Positions 55,645 to 64,000 are shown, numbered from the stretch's first letter. The stretch is DNA of 64,000 bases from Bradyrhizobium cenepequi (GCF_020329485.1 NZ_JAGKJI010000003.1:1-64000); one strand, 5' to 3'. Notes: generated from the sequence alone by a model not told the origin. Made by a program: numbers and translations.

Positions 55645-56154
55645 ATGTCCGTCGAAAAATCGATCAAGCGATTTCGCGGGTATCCTCAGTCCTACCCTCC
55701 GATCCCGGTCGCCGAGATTCCACGCCCATTGTGGCAGCAGCCTCCAATCGATTGGGACGACGAGGATGTACCGCCACTGCCGCCGCGTTTCGATGACGAT
55801 GCCATCTCGCTGGCGCCAAGCCGACGGCGCCTGTTCATCGCGTTTGCCGCCACCCTGGTCGGCACGCTCCTGCTCGGCACATCGTTTGCCTGTCTCTTGG
55901 CGCTGCCATGGACGGTTCGGAACGAGATTGCCCATGCGCAGCGCGAGAGGGCTGGCAGCGCATTCCGTCCGCAGACCGCGGAGGTCGACCTGGGCCGCCG
56001 TATCGACGTCGCCGTGGCCGCTCTGCGCGAGAATCCGGATGCGAGCGAGCAGAGAAGGGCACTGCTCAAATCTATGCGGCCGGAGCCACAGCCGGCTCTT
56101 CTGGATGAACCGGCTCTCATCTCCAAGTCTGAGGACAGCTCTCCTCATCAGTGA
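55645..56154 (+). CDS. Hypothetical single-pass membrane protein
   Basis: The 169-residue protein is not recognised. It has a Pro-rich, acidic N-terminal part (PPLPPRFDDDAISLAPS), one strong TM helix about residues 64-86 (FIAFAATLVGTLLLGTSF and on), and a hydrophilic C-terminal part with VDVAVAALREN-like helices. Topology is probably N-in. It starts the segment right of the integrase remnant, 12 bp before the metallophosphoesterase frame, so the two may be co-transcribed. Confidence 0.6.
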   Translation: MSVEKSIKRFRGYPQSYPPIPVAEIPRPLWQQPPIDWDDEDVPPLPPRFDDDAISLAPSRRRLFIAFAATLVGTLLLGTSFACLLALPWTVRNEIAHAQRERAGSAFRPQTAEVDLGRRIDVAVAALRENPDASEQRRALLKSMRPEPQPALLDEPALISKSEDSSPHQ

Positions 56155-56189
56155 GCCCCACTTGAATGGCCGGCATCCCACCGAGAGAG

Positions 56190-56666
56190 ATGGACGCAGT
56201 GGTCAAGATTGGGGTCATCTCGGATACCCACGGCCTGCTGCGTCCCGAGATTGACGCGCAACTCGACGGTGTCGCGCATATCATCCACGCCGGCGATATC
56301 GGTAGCCCAGACGTGATTGCCGGCCTTCGTCGGATTGCGCCTGTGACTGCGATCCGAGGAAACGTCGATACCGGCGACTGGGCGGAGCACTATCCGGGCA
56401 CCCGGACGGTAAGGCTCGGCGGGCGGTCCATCTACATCCTGCACGATGTGCACGAACTGCGGCTCGATCCCGGTTCGCGCGGAATTGAGGTGGTCATTTC
56501 GGGCCACTCGCATCAACCCCGCATCGAGACGGTTGATGGGGTGCTTTATCTCAATCCTGGAAGTGCTGGGCCGCGGCGTTTCAGGCTGCCTATCACTCTG
56601 GCGACTTTAGAGCTGACGGCAAGCCGCCTTCGGCCATTCATTCACCACCTTGGTCGCACGGAGTGA
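56190..56666 (+). CDS. YfcE/MJ0936-type metallophosphoesterase
   Basis: This small calcineurin-like phosphodiesterase has about 158 residues from ATG 56190 (an upstream ATG at 56166 adds 8). All metal-binding motifs are present in order: ISDTHG, HAGDIGS, IRGNVDTGD, and SGHSHQP. LYLNPGSAG near the end is typical of the family. Relatives hydrolyse phosphodiesters or cyclic nucleotides in vitro and their biological substrates are mostly unknown. Confidence 0.9.
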   Translation: MDAVVKIGVISDTHGLLRPEIDAQLDGVAHIIHAGDIGSPDVIAGLRRIAPVTAIRGNVDTGDWAEHYPGTRTVRLGGRSIYILHDVHELRLDPGSRGIEVVISGHSHQPRIETVDGVLYLNPGSAGPRRFRLPITLATLELTASRLRPFIHHLGRTE

Positions 56667-56735
56667 CAGCCGACACGGCCTGCGGCATTGAGGCGCGCTT
56701 GGGACGCGCGGACGCCAGGCGTGCCGCGCATGCGG

Positions 56736-57044
56736 TCAACTCTTGCAGTTCGGCCTGACCTGCGAATGAGACTGGCGGTGCTTGAACGCCGTCAGCGCGA
56801 CTACGATCACACAGCACAGTGCGTTGAAGCCGTTGGTCAAACCCATGGTGATGTCACCGAGATTGGAGAAGGAGTAGACGGCTGTTGATCCGTTCGCAGC
56901 AATCCAGAGAAACCAGGTCGAATAGGAAATGGCTGAGGCGCCATTGGTATCATGCGCGATCTTGTAGATCTGCGGCAGATAGGAAATGAGCCGCAGAGCG
57001 TTGAAGATCGTGAACAGGTAGTACGCTATGTCCGAAGGCGTCAT
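56736..57044 (-). CDS. PQ-loop small membrane protein, SemiSWEET-like
   Basis: The 102-residue protein has three predicted TM helices and a PQ-loop motif in the first (LRLISYLPQIYKIAHD), followed by AISYSTWFLWIAANG and TMGLTNGFNALCCVIVVAL. Size and layout match bacterial SemiSWEETs, which dimerise to pass sugars, although this group also contains proteins of unknown substrate. It is monocistronic, convergent with the metallophosphoesterase gene. No sugar-metabolism genes are adjacent. Confidence 0.7.
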   Translation of the reverse strand: MTPSDIAYYLFTIFNALRLISYLPQIYKIAHDTNGASAISYSTWFLWIAANGSTAVYSFSNLGDITMGLTNGFNALCCVIVVALTAFKHRQSHSQVRPNCKS

Positions 57045-57384
57045 TCGTGCACCTAGCTGTTGTCCGATCTCAAATAGAGCTCTTCATAAGGCGCTCCGTC
57101 GGCTTTGCGGTGCGCCGCTTGTCGATCCCTGTGCTTTCGGAAATGTTGGCTAGCGCTGCTACCGGATCATGACGTGCGCGGACTGAGCGACTACATCCGT
57201 AATGAAGTGCGGCTTGCCGCCGGCGACGGCTCACCAGCGGAGTGCACCGCAGACGCACCGGTGGAATGCGCTTGACAACGAAACAGTCGCGATATTGTGA
57301 GCCGGTTCGCACACACCGTTACCAGCCAACTCGTGAGAATCGTCGAATGAATACATGCCTTCTCCTCACGGACAATCGCGGCGC
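57045..57384. other. Intergenic region, no gene recognised
   Basis: About 340 bases separate the PQ-loop gene (minus) from copC (plus), so both promoters should lie here. Open frames are short and without recognisable homology. No clear palindrome or riboswitch was seen. Confidence 0.5.
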
Positions 57385-57744
57385 ATGAGACACAGAATTC
57401 CACTACCGTTTTCGGCACTGATCCTGCTCTTGCTTTCCTTCCAAGAAGCCACCGCACACGCCATCGTGATCAAGTCGTCGCCCGCGGCCGATGCGGTCAT
57501 GCCTGCGGGCAATGTGCCGATCCATCTGCAGTTCAATAGCCGGATTGACCACGATCGTTCAAAAGTGATGCTGGTCGGCCCGAGCGGGATACAGCAGCGG
57601 CTCACACCGGCAGCCGACTCGGCGGCCGATGTCCTGGATGCGAAGGCGGAAGGTCTCAGTCCCGGCGTCTGGCGTCTGCGCTGGCAGGTGCTGAGCGTCG
57701 ACGGGCACATCACACGCGGCGATATTCCGTTCACCGTGCGGTAG
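57385..57744 (+). CDS. copC: Copper resistance protein CopC
   Basis: The 119-residue periplasmic protein has a signal peptide (IPLPFSALILLLLSFQEATA) cut before HAIVIKSSP, which leaves the N-terminal His used for Cu(II). The C-terminal DGHITRGDIPF supplies the Asp and His of the same site. The Met-rich Cu(I) site of Pseudomonas CopC is not visible, so it is a Cu(II)-only form. An upstream in-frame start (57355) lacks signal-peptide logic. copD follows after 2 bp. Confidence 0.9.
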   Translation: MRHRIPLPFSALILLLLSFQEATAHAIVIKSSPAADAVMPAGNVPIHLQFNSRIDHDRSKVMLVGPSGIQQRLTPAADSAADVLDAKAEGLSPGVWRLRWQVLSVDGHITRGDIPFTVR

Positions 57745-57746
57745 CC

Positions 57747-59402
57747 TTGTCGCTGTTTGTCGATATTTTCGGCTTCCTGTCCGTCGTTCTGCGCGGTCTG
57801 ATTCTCATGAGCCAGACTTTCGCGCTCGGCACGCTTGCGTTCCTGCTTGTGCTGCTGCGACCGCTCGACACCTGGCTGTCCCCCGAGAGCGCCGAGATTG
57901 GCAACCTTTGTCGGACATTTCTCCTCATCAGCTCCTTCCTCTTGGGGATCTTCACGCTTTGCTCTCTCGTACTCAATGCCTTCGCACTTGTCGGCACGCT
58001 CGAGCTCTCGTGGGCGGAGGCCGCCGGAGCTGGTTTCGTGCGAGCGGACCTGGTGATCGCCGCCTGTGCCTTCCTCATCGGCCTTCTCGCAAGAACGTCG
58101 TGGAAAACATCACGTCTTCTCCTTCTTGTTGGCCTCGCGGCCTTGATCTTGATCGCACAGCTTTCGGTCACTCACGCAGCGAGCCGTCTCGAACTGCGAT
58201 GGCCCTACCTCGTCTGTGGCGGGCTCCATATGCTCGGTGCCGCAGTCTGGATCGGGGGTCTGCCCTGCTTCCTGATAGCGCTTAACCGCTGTCACGATCC
58301 GGCTCACTGGAAGCTGATCGCACGGCGCTATTCCGCGATGTCGATGGCTTCGGTGGCCGCCATCCTTGTCGGCGGCATCGTGATGTCGATCGGCTATGTC
58401 GGCTCCTTCCAGGCGATCTACGGCACCGCCTACGGGGTCATGGTGAGCGCGAAGGTCTGCCTACTGCTGATGCTGCTCGGGCTCGGCGCCTTCAACTTCT
58501 TTACCGTCGACCGGTTGCGCCGCGATGCTTCAACTCCGATCATACGGTTGAAGCGGTTCGCCGAGGTGGAGATCGGGATCGGCGCGGCTGTGATCTTTGC
58601 CGCGGCTTCGCTGACGTCGCTGCCGCCGGGCGTTGATCTCGCGCAGGACCGGGTGAGCTGGTCCGAGATCGTCGAGCGGTTCACGCCGCAATTTCCGATC
58701 CGCCTATCAAGCCCGAGCTACGACAAGCTCACCGTCGCAGAATTGCAGGCGAAAATCGCTGCGGCTGATGCAGAGCGGACGACGGCGCCGCTGGCCTATG
58801 TCCCGGGCGAGGGCACGATCCTGCCTCGCAACGCAGCGGATGTTGCCTGGTCGGAATTCAATCACCATTGGGCGGGGATCTTCGTGGCCCTCATCGGCCT
58901 TCTCGCTCTGATCGCCCATTTTCGTTGGGCCCGATGGGCGAGGCACTGGCCGCTGCTCTTCCTTGCCATGGCAATGTTCCTGTTTTTCCGTGCCGACGAA
59001 GCGGCGTGGCCGCTGGGGCAGTTCGGCTTTTTCGAATCGCTGCGCGATCCGGAGATCGCGCAGCATCGCATCTTCGTGATGCTGATCGTCATATTTGGTC
59101 TGTTCGAGTGGCGGGTGCAGGTCGGCGGGCTCAAGAACAGCAGGGCGGCCCTGGTGTTTCCGCTGACCACCGCGATCGGCGGGGCATTGCTGCTCACCCA
59201 TTCCCACGCCATCGCCAACATCAAGGACCAGCTCTTGATCGAGATGAGCCACACGCCGCTAGCGCTATGCGGCATCCTCGCCGGATGGGCACGCTGGCTG
59301 GAGCTGCGTCTCGATGGCAAGGCAAGCCGGATCGCCTCCTGGATCTGGCCAGTGGCATTCGTCCTCGTCGGGCTGATCCTGCTCGATTATCGGGAGGCTT
59401 GA
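57747..59402 (+). CDS. copD: Copper transport protein CopD family
   Basis: The 551-residue inner-membrane protein begins at TTG, 2 bp after the copC stop, suggesting coupled translation. About 12 hydrophobic segments are visible. The CopD core contains LICGGLHMLGAAVWIGGLP-like sequence (VCGGLHMLGAAVWIGGLPCF) and MVSAKVCLLLMLLGLGAFNF. The C-terminal third has an extra membrane region with HSHAI and AGWARWLELR. It is thought to move copper across the inner membrane with CopC. No CueR- or CopRS-type regulator is nearby. Confidence 0.88.
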   Translation: MSLFVDIFGFLSVVLRGLILMSQTFALGTLAFLLVLLRPLDTWLSPESAEIGNLCRTFLLISSFLLGIFTLCSLVLNAFALVGTLELSWAEAAGAGFVRADLVIAACAFLIGLLARTSWKTSRLLLLVGLAALILIAQLSVTHAASRLELRWPYLVCGGLHMLGAAVWIGGLPCFLIALNRCHDPAHWKLIARRYSAMSMASVAAILVGGIVMSIGYVGSFQAIYGTAYGVMVSAKVCLLLMLLGLGAFNFFTVDRLRRDASTPIIRLKRFAEVEIGIGAAVIFAAASLTSLPPGVDLAQDRVSWSEIVERFTPQFPIRLSSPSYDKLTVAELQAKIAAADAERTTAPLAYVPGEGTILPRNAADVAWSEFNHHWAGIFVALIGLLALIAHFRWARWARHWPLLFLAMAMFLFFRADEAAWPLGQFGFFESLRDPEIAQHRIFVMLIVIFGLFEWRVQVGGLKNSRAALVFPLTTAIGGALLLTHSHAIANIKDQLLIEMSHTPLALCGILAGWARWLELRLDGKASRIASWIWPVAFVLVGLILLDYREA

Positions 59403-59551
59403 CCTAAAACGGCAATTCAACGTTCGCGGCGATCGGTTGCTTGGCACGGCGCTGGGTTTGAATAGACTGGACTAATTGAGATGACTTGACCTCGCCGCAT
59501 CGACCAGGAAGTTGTCTTGCAATTGGATCTCGCGAGACGGAGCCAAGCCAC

Positions 59552-61591
59552 ATGAGTTTCCATTCGATCTACCGCCACGGCTTCGCCCGGGTCGCCGCCT
59601 GCGTCACGGTGTCCCGCGTGGCAGATCCGACGGCCAATGCAGCCGCGATCATCGAGGCTGCGAACGCCTGTCACAGGCAGTCGGTGGCAGCCGCGGTATT
59701 TCCCGAACTGTGTCTGTCCGGCTATGCGATCGAAGATCTGGTCATGCAGGATCCGCTGCTCGATGCGGCGGAGCGGGGGCTGGCGAATGTTCGGGCAGCG
59801 TCGGCCGAACTGATGACCGTCCTGATCGTCGGCGCGCCACTGCGCCATGGGGCACGGATCTACAACTGCGCGGTCGTCATTCATCGTGGCCGCATTCTCG
59901 GCGTCGTTCCCAAGACGTACCTGCCGACCTACCGGGAGTTCTACGAAACCCGTCACTTTGCCTCCGGCGCTGGATTGACCGGGCTGGAGATCACGATTGG
60001 CGACGTTCGCGTTCCCTTCGGCGTCGATCTGCTCTTCGAGGCGGATGACGTTCCGGGACTGACCATCGGAATCGAGATCTGCGAGGACATGTGGATTCCC
60101 GTGACGCCGGGGGCGGAACTCGCATTGGCCGGGGCGACCGTGCTCGCAAATCTCTCCGGCAGTCCGATCACGATCGGTCGGGCGCTTTCGCGTGATCTTT
60201 TGTCGCGATCCTGCTCGGCGCGCTGTCTTGCCGCCTATGTCTACGCTGCAGCGGGAATCGGGGAATCGACCACTGATCTGGCTTGGGATGGCCAGACCTC
60301 CATTTTCGAGAATGGCGTGCTGCTGGCGGAGGGTGAGCGCTTTCGGCAGCACGGGCAGATCACGATCGCCGACATCGATCTTGACCTGCTGCGTCAGGAA
60401 CGCTCCCTGATGAGCACCTTCGACGACAATCGAAGGCAGAAGAGCGCCGGCGCGTATCGCAAGATAACTTACTCGCTGCGGCCTCCGATGACGGACATCG
60501 GATTTGCGAGGAAGGTGGAGCGTTTTCCGTTCGTGCCCAGCGACCAGGGCCGCCTGAACCAGGATTGCTACGAGGCCTACAACATTCAGGTCGCCGGCCT
60601 GGTGCAGCGGCTGCGGGCCATCGGCTCGAAGCGGGTGGTGATCGGCGTCTCGGGTGGACTCGATTCCACGCATGCCCTGATTGTTGCCGCCAAGGCAATC
60701 GATCTTCTCGGACTGCCGCGATCGAACATTCTTGCATACACGCTGCCTGGCTTTGCGACCGGGAGCGCGAGCAAGGCCAATGCAATGGCCTTGATGCAGG
60801 CGCTGCAGGTGAGCGCCGGCGAGCTCGATATTCGCCCGGCGGCTACACAGATGCTCCGCGACATCGATCATCCCGCAGGGCGGGGCGAACCGGTCTATGA
60901 CATCACCTTCGAGAATGTGCAGGCGGGGTTGCGGACCGACTATCTCTTCCGCCTTGCCAATTATCGCGGAGGAATCGTGATCGGCACCGGCGATCTCTCC
61001 GAGCTGGCGCTCGGATGGTGCACCTATGGTGTCGGCGACCAGATGGCGCATTATAACGTCAACGCCGGCGTGCCGAAGACGTTGATCCAGCATCTGATCC
61101 GCTGGGTGATCGCGACAGGACAATTCGACGATGAAGTCGCTAACACGCTGAGCGCCATCCTCGCCTCAGAGATCTCGCCCGAGCTGGTGCCTGTCCAGGC
61201 CGGCGAAACTCCGCAGAGCACGGAAGCGGCCGTGGGACCTTACGAACTGCAGGACTTCAATCTCTTCTATACGCTGCGATTCGGTTTCCGGCCGTCGAAG
61301 ATCGCGTTCCTCGCCTGGCATGCCTGGAACGATGTCACCAAGGGCGAATGGCCAGCCGCGTTTCCAGCCGACAGGCGCAAAGCCTATCAGCTTGCCGAGA
61401 TCAGGCGCTGGCTCGAGGTGTTCCTGCGACGATTTTTCGCTTTCAGCCAGTTCAAGCGCTCCGCGATGCCAAACGGTCCCAAGGTCTCGGCGGGGGGCTC
61501 CCTGTCGCCTCGCGGCGATTGGCGCGCGCCCTCCGATGCCAGCGCCGCGGCATGGCTGGAGGATCTGGAACGAAACGTTCCGCCCGCCTGA
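59552..61591 (+). CDS. nadE: Glutamine-dependent NAD+ synthetase
   Basis: The 679-residue two-domain enzyme makes NAD+ from deamido-NAD+, ATP and glutamine. The N-terminal nitrilase-type glutaminase has Glu in FPELCLSGY (E52), Lys in VPKTYLPTYREFYE and Cys in GIEICEDMW. The C-terminal synthetase has the PP-loop GVSGGLDST near residue 366 and GTGDLSELALGWCTYG. The ATG at 59552 aligns with family N-termini (HGFARVAACV); the upstream ATG at 59486 would add 22 unrelated residues. Length is normal for the long form. It stands alone with no NAD-synthesis neighbours. Confidence 0.93.
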   Translation: MSFHSIYRHGFARVAACVTVSRVADPTANAAAIIEAANACHRQSVAAAVFPELCLSGYAIEDLVMQDPLLDAAERGLANVRAASAELMTVLIVGAPLRHGARIYNCAVVIHRGRILGVVPKTYLPTYREFYETRHFASGAGLTGLEITIGDVRVPFGVDLLFEADDVPGLTIGIEICEDMWIPVTPGAELALAGATVLANLSGSPITIGRALSRDLLSRSCSARCLAAYVYAAAGIGESTTDLAWDGQTSIFENGVLLAEGERFRQHGQITIADIDLDLLRQERSLMSTFDDNRRQKSAGAYRKITYSLRPPMTDIGFARKVERFPFVPSDQGRLNQDCYEAYNIQVAGLVQRLRAIGSKRVVIGVSGGLDSTHALIVAAKAIDLLGLPRSNILAYTLPGFATGSASKANAMALMQALQVSAGELDIRPAATQMLRDIDHPAGRGEPVYDITFENVQAGLRTDYLFRLANYRGGIVIGTGDLSELALGWCTYGVGDQMAHYNVNAGVPKTLIQHLIRWVIATGQFDDEVANTLSAILASEISPELVPVQAGETPQSTEAAVGPYELQDFNLFYTLRFGFRPSKIAFLAWHAWNDVTKGEWPAAFPADRRKAYQLAEIRRWLEVFLRRFFAFSQFKRSAMPNGPKVSAGGSLSPRGDWRAPSDASAAAWLEDLERNVPPA

Positions 61592-61726
61592 TGACGGTAG
61601 ATCGATAGGCACCGCCGGGGCTGATCTGCGTTGTTATTGGCCGAGCTCAACATCCTGATAGCGGAAATGCGCTGTACGAAGGTTTCCGCATCGTAGATGC
61701 CGGCACGTTTTTGAGAAGGTCAACCA

Positions 61727-62107
61727 ATGCCCAGGAGCAAGCAACGCGGTTCCTCACGGAAAACAGGTTTTTCGACTCGAGTCGGGCCGGTAAGAACGCC
61801 GATCACCAATGACGTCGCAAGTTCGGCCCGAAAATCGATCAAGCCACAGCTCACCAAGCCTTTTCATGTTGCCGTCGATCGGCAATTGAAGTCCGAGCAC
61901 GAGAGCTACGAGGCCGCCGAGAAGGCCGCGATCGCGATCAAGAAGCGACATCCGAAGCTTTATGTGACCGTGTTCGACGCCAAGGCGCAGCGTCACACGC
62001 TTGTCGAGCTGCCGACGGCCGCCAATCCCCAGCATGGCCCCAATCACAACGGACAGGGTAATGCGCCAACGCCGCGCAAGGCCGTCGCGACTGGACGCCA
62101 CCACTGA
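61727..62107 (+). CDS. Hypothetical small basic protein
   Basis: The 126-residue protein is not recognised. The N-terminal 45 residues are basic and disordered-looking (MPRSKQRGSSRKTGF). A short alpha/beta segment follows (KPFHVAVDRQLKSEHESYEA, AAIAIKKRHPKLYVTVFDAK) and then a His-rich tail. The middle part resembles small conserved rhizobial proteins of unknown role. Start at ATG 61727, with a weak ribosome site. Confidence 0.6.
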   Translation: MPRSKQRGSSRKTGFSTRVGPVRTPITNDVASSARKSIKPQLTKPFHVAVDRQLKSEHESYEAAEKAAIAIKKRHPKLYVTVFDAKAQRHTLVELPTAANPQHGPNHNGQGNAPTPRKAVATGRHH

Positions 62108-62157
62108 CGGGTGGCGCCTCCATTGCCATTGCGCGGTTGCCGGTCTGAGGCGTCGGT

Positions 62158-62574
62158 CTAGAGCGGCTGTTCAAATTCCGCCACGGAATGCCCGAACTGC
62201 GACAGGGCTTCTTCCAGATAGTCGCCGAGCAACGGCATTCCCAGGAGATATTCCGCCGTACGCTTGTTGTGCGCGTGAGTCGCCTCGGCGCGAAGGTCGT
62301 CCCACTCGTCGAGTTCGCCATCGCCGCGACCGAGCCACGCGAGGGCCACGAGGTCGATCTGCTCGTCCACGTTCAGGCCGCGGATGATTGCGGTCAGTTC
62401 GCCGCGGACGGGATCGTCGCGATGATCCTCGAGGGACCGAGAGCATGGCGTCGTCGCTCGGGTTGGAGGCGGGCGCCGGGTCGGTCACCGCATCCTTGAC
62501 GTCGAACTGCCGTGCCTTCGCGAGGATCGCTGCCACCTTCGCGGAGGAAATGGTAAGTTGCGGTATTGGGCTCA
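62158..62574 (-). pseudogene. DUF3775 family protein, frameshifted
   Basis: The 5' part starts at ATG 62574 and reads ISSAKVAAILAKARQFDVKD, VTDPAPASNPSDDAMLSV. The 3' part in another frame reads LEDHRDDPVRGELTAIIRGL, DEQIDLVALAWLGRGDG, AEYLLGMPLLGDYLEEALSQ. The two parts join if one C is removed from the CCC near 62437, giving SVLEDH as in other DUF3775 proteins. So either the gene has a recent +1 frameshift or this is a sequencing error. DUF3775 has no known function; members are common in Bradyrhizobium and relatives. Confidence 0.75.
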
Positions 62575-62819
62575 TGGCAGACTCCTCGCTGGGACCGTCA
62601 ATGACTAGCCACTCTGTGATGGTATGCCATTGATGCGCGTCAAACCCGGCGGCGAGCCGTGGGCGCAAGTTTCGCGAGAGGCTATCAGAGTGTCGTCAGC
62701 TGCTCCGACACCCGGCCCCGTTCGCAAGTCGATCGTGGCAGCGGCGAAGGTTGAATTGCCGGTTGCAGCGCGTCTATCCTCCGTACCCGACCTGCCGTGT
62801 GGTGGCGCAAGATACTGAG

Positions 62820-63308
62820 ATGGACCTTTGGCCAATCCTGCAATCGCTCGTGCTCTTGACTTTCGCGAACGGTACGCCGGTCATCGCGAAGAGACTGTTT
62901 GGGTCCCATTTGGCGTTCCCTCTGGATGCCGGAGTGGATTTCGTTGATGGCCGCCCGCTCCTGGGGCCATCGAAGACGATCAGAGGTGTGGTCCTTGCCG
63001 TGGCTGTCACCGCAGCGGCCGCGCCGGCATTTGGAGTGAGCGTCGCCACGGGCGCTCTGGTGGCATGCCTTGCCATGCTCGGGGATATCATCTCGAGCTT
63101 CATCAAGCGTCGTCTCAAACTGCCCTCCAGCGCCCAGGCGATTGGGCTGGACCAGATTCCGGAATCGCTGTTGCCCCTGGTGGCCTGTCAGAACGCGCTA
63201 GCGCTGACATGGGTCGACATCATCCTCGGTGTCGGCATTTTTCTGGTAGGGGAGCTGCTGATCTCCCGCGTGTTGTACGTGCTGCACATCCGCGATCAGC
63301 CTTATTGA
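62820..63308 (+). CDS. CarS-like CDP-archaeol synthase family membrane protein
   Basis: The 162-residue membrane protein has about five TM helices. It carries the family motifs FANGTPVIAKRLFG, DGRPLLGPSKTIRG, LGDIISSFIKRRL and GLDQIPESLLPL, which form the CTP/Mg-binding cytidylyltransferase site. The family was defined by archaeal CDP-archaeol synthase, but many proteobacteria carry homologues. It may make a CDP-activated lipid alcohol or a minor phospholipid precursor. ATG at 62820 is chosen because it aligns with the first TM helix. No isoprenoid-ether lipid genes are near. Confidence 0.82.
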   Translation: MDLWPILQSLVLLTFANGTPVIAKRLFGSHLAFPLDAGVDFVDGRPLLGPSKTIRGVVLAVAVTAAAAPAFGVSVATGALVACLAMLGDIISSFIKRRLKLPSSAQAIGLDQIPESLLPLVACQNALALTWVDIILGVGIFLVGELLISRVLYVLHIRDQPY

Positions 63309-63463
63309 GGCCGCCGCCGACCGGCGAGAGACCAGCGGCTGGACGTGATCCCCGACGATGCCGTCGATGTGAGCGATCGTGATGCCGCGATCCCTTGGGA
63401 CGAACGCGGCCCGAACGCACTTCGTCGGATGAGAGCGGCGACGGGTTCATTGGAGTAAACCTA

Positions 63464-63685
63464 ATGCGTACTTTCTTGGCCTTCGGCCTGTTGATCGCGC
63501 TGTCTGCATCTGCCAATGCGAAGACGGTGCATCATCACCACGAACCGCGACATGTCATCGTTCGGCCCGCTCCGTTCTACGCCGCTCCGGGGTGGGAGTT
63601 CGCAGCGCCTCGGCCGCCGGTCCACTATGACGACACCCCGAGCTACAACGATCCGTCCAAATTTGGCGGCGGCACGGCTCTGTAA
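63464..63685 (+). CDS. Small secreted His/Pro-rich protein
   Basis: The 73-residue precursor has a clear signal peptide (MRTFLAFGLLIALSASANA) and a GGAG ribosome site. The mature part (KTVHHHHEPRHVIV and a Pro/Tyr-rich remainder) is short and low-complexity. The HHHH run suggests metal binding, but this is speculative. Not recognised as a named family. Confidence 0.65.
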   Translation: MRTFLAFGLLIALSASANAKTVHHHHEPRHVIVRPAPFYAAPGWEFAAPRPPVHYDDTPSYNDPSKFGGGTAL

Positions 63686-63707
63686 ATAGTCCGGCAGGTC
63701 GACGCGT

Positions 63708-64000
63708 CTAGTTGCTCTTCCGGAGTGCAGCCGTCTGCTTCGCGAACTGCTTGTCGAAATCCTGTTCGAGGCCTGCCACATAGGTTGCAAGCTCGCCAGG
63801 CTTGACGAACGGGTTCGGCGCGCTGTCCTTCATTTGCGCGCGCTTCGCCTGCATGCCGTATACTTCCGGATGCGGGCCGAGCAGCACGTCGATCTTCATC
63901 GCCTTGGCCTTGGTGAACGTCGATCGGTAGTCATCGGCAATACCGGCATAGGTTGGATTGCCGACTAGCCTGTTGAGCGCGACTGTTCCGCTGCAGAAAA
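63708..64000 (-). CDS. Subclass B3 metallo-beta-lactamase, C-terminal part (gene continues beyond window)
   Basis: The minus strand encodes the last 97 or so residues: FCSGTVALNRLVGNPTYAG, DDYRSTFTKAKAMKIDVLLG, PHPEVYGMQAKRAQMKD. This matches the C-terminus of B3 enzymes such as BJP-1 of Bradyrhizobium. The His in GPHPEVYGM corresponds to the third zinc ligand of site 2 (His263 in standard B3 numbering). The N-terminal metal motif (HxHxDH) lies outside the window, so activity cannot be judged. Confidence 0.8.
   Translation of the reverse strand, partial: FCSGTVALNRLVGNPTYAGIADDYRSTFTKAKAMKIDVLLGPHPEVYGMQAKRAQMKDSAPNPFVKPGELATYVAGLEQDFDKQFAKQTAALRKSN

Noticed and set aside
1..64000. CRISPR arrays
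   Set aside because: No series of regularly spaced repeats was seen anywhere in the window, and no cas-like proteins are encoded.

Overview
The window looks like chromosomal DNA of a high-GC alphaproteobacterium, most likely Bradyrhizobium or a close relative. The signs are a Liv-type branched-chain transporter, a DUF3775 protein, the tail of a BJP-1-like subclass B3 metallo-beta-lactamase and repeated acyl-CoA and aromatic catabolic operons. This assignment is inference from protein sequences, not a database result.

Layout. 1-0.95 kb: a LexA-domain small regulator and a fragment of an IS element. 0.95-9.9 kb: an IclR-controlled unit with a complete Liv ABC importer on the minus strand (LivM, LivG and LivF fused into one protein, plus LivH and a Tat-exported binding protein), divergent from a ThDP enzyme, an SDR and a cupin. 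10.3-12.1 kb: a chemoreceptor. 12.3-14.5 kb: a sulfatase/phosphonate-hydrolase-like pseudogene split by a complete 1.1-kb IS that matches the fragment at the left edge. 15.0-15.4 kb and 55.2-55.5 kb: two near-identical attachment-like sequences (tRNA T-arm and CCA end) in direct orientation, each followed by a decayed 3' end of a tyrosine recombinase gene. They bracket about 40 kb.

Inside that bracket lie four accessory modules. (a) 15.8-30.3 kb: a catabolic regulon (cupin, aspartate-dehydrogenase-like enzyme, aldehyde dehydrogenase, esterase, decarboxylase-type amidohydrolase, three-subunit molybdenum hydroxylase, MFS importer, NitT/TauT-type ABC importer) around a RutR-like TetR regulator. 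Five copies of an 18-bp palindrome (consensus GTTGACTANNTAGTCAAC) sit before its transcription units. (b) 30.6-44.8 kb: an STN-TonB_C protein, an ECF sigma factor, a FecR-type anti-sigma factor and a giant (about 3,830 aa) filamentous-haemagglutinin-like exoprotein. This resembles cell-surface signalling without an outer-membrane receptor. (c) 44.9-48.5 kb: an AraC regulator divergent from a TPR protein and an MFS transporter. (d) 48.6-55.1 kb: a TetR regulator and acyl-CoA ligase divergent from a beta-oxidation-like operon (SCP2-type thiolase, two MaoC-fold proteins, SDR, acyl-CoA dehydrogenase), with a perfect palindromic operator between them.

55.6-64 kb looks like ordinary chromosome: a metallophosphoesterase, a SemiSWEET-like PQ-loop protein, CopC-CopD, glutamine-dependent NAD+ synthetase, a frameshifted DUF3775 gene, a CarS-like CDP-lipid synthase, a small secreted protein and the 3' end of a B3 metallo-beta-lactamase gene that runs off the window.

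The strongest candidates for undescribed biology are the palindrome-defined catabolic regulon with no obvious known substrate, and the receptor-less STN/ECF/FecR module next to the giant exoprotein.
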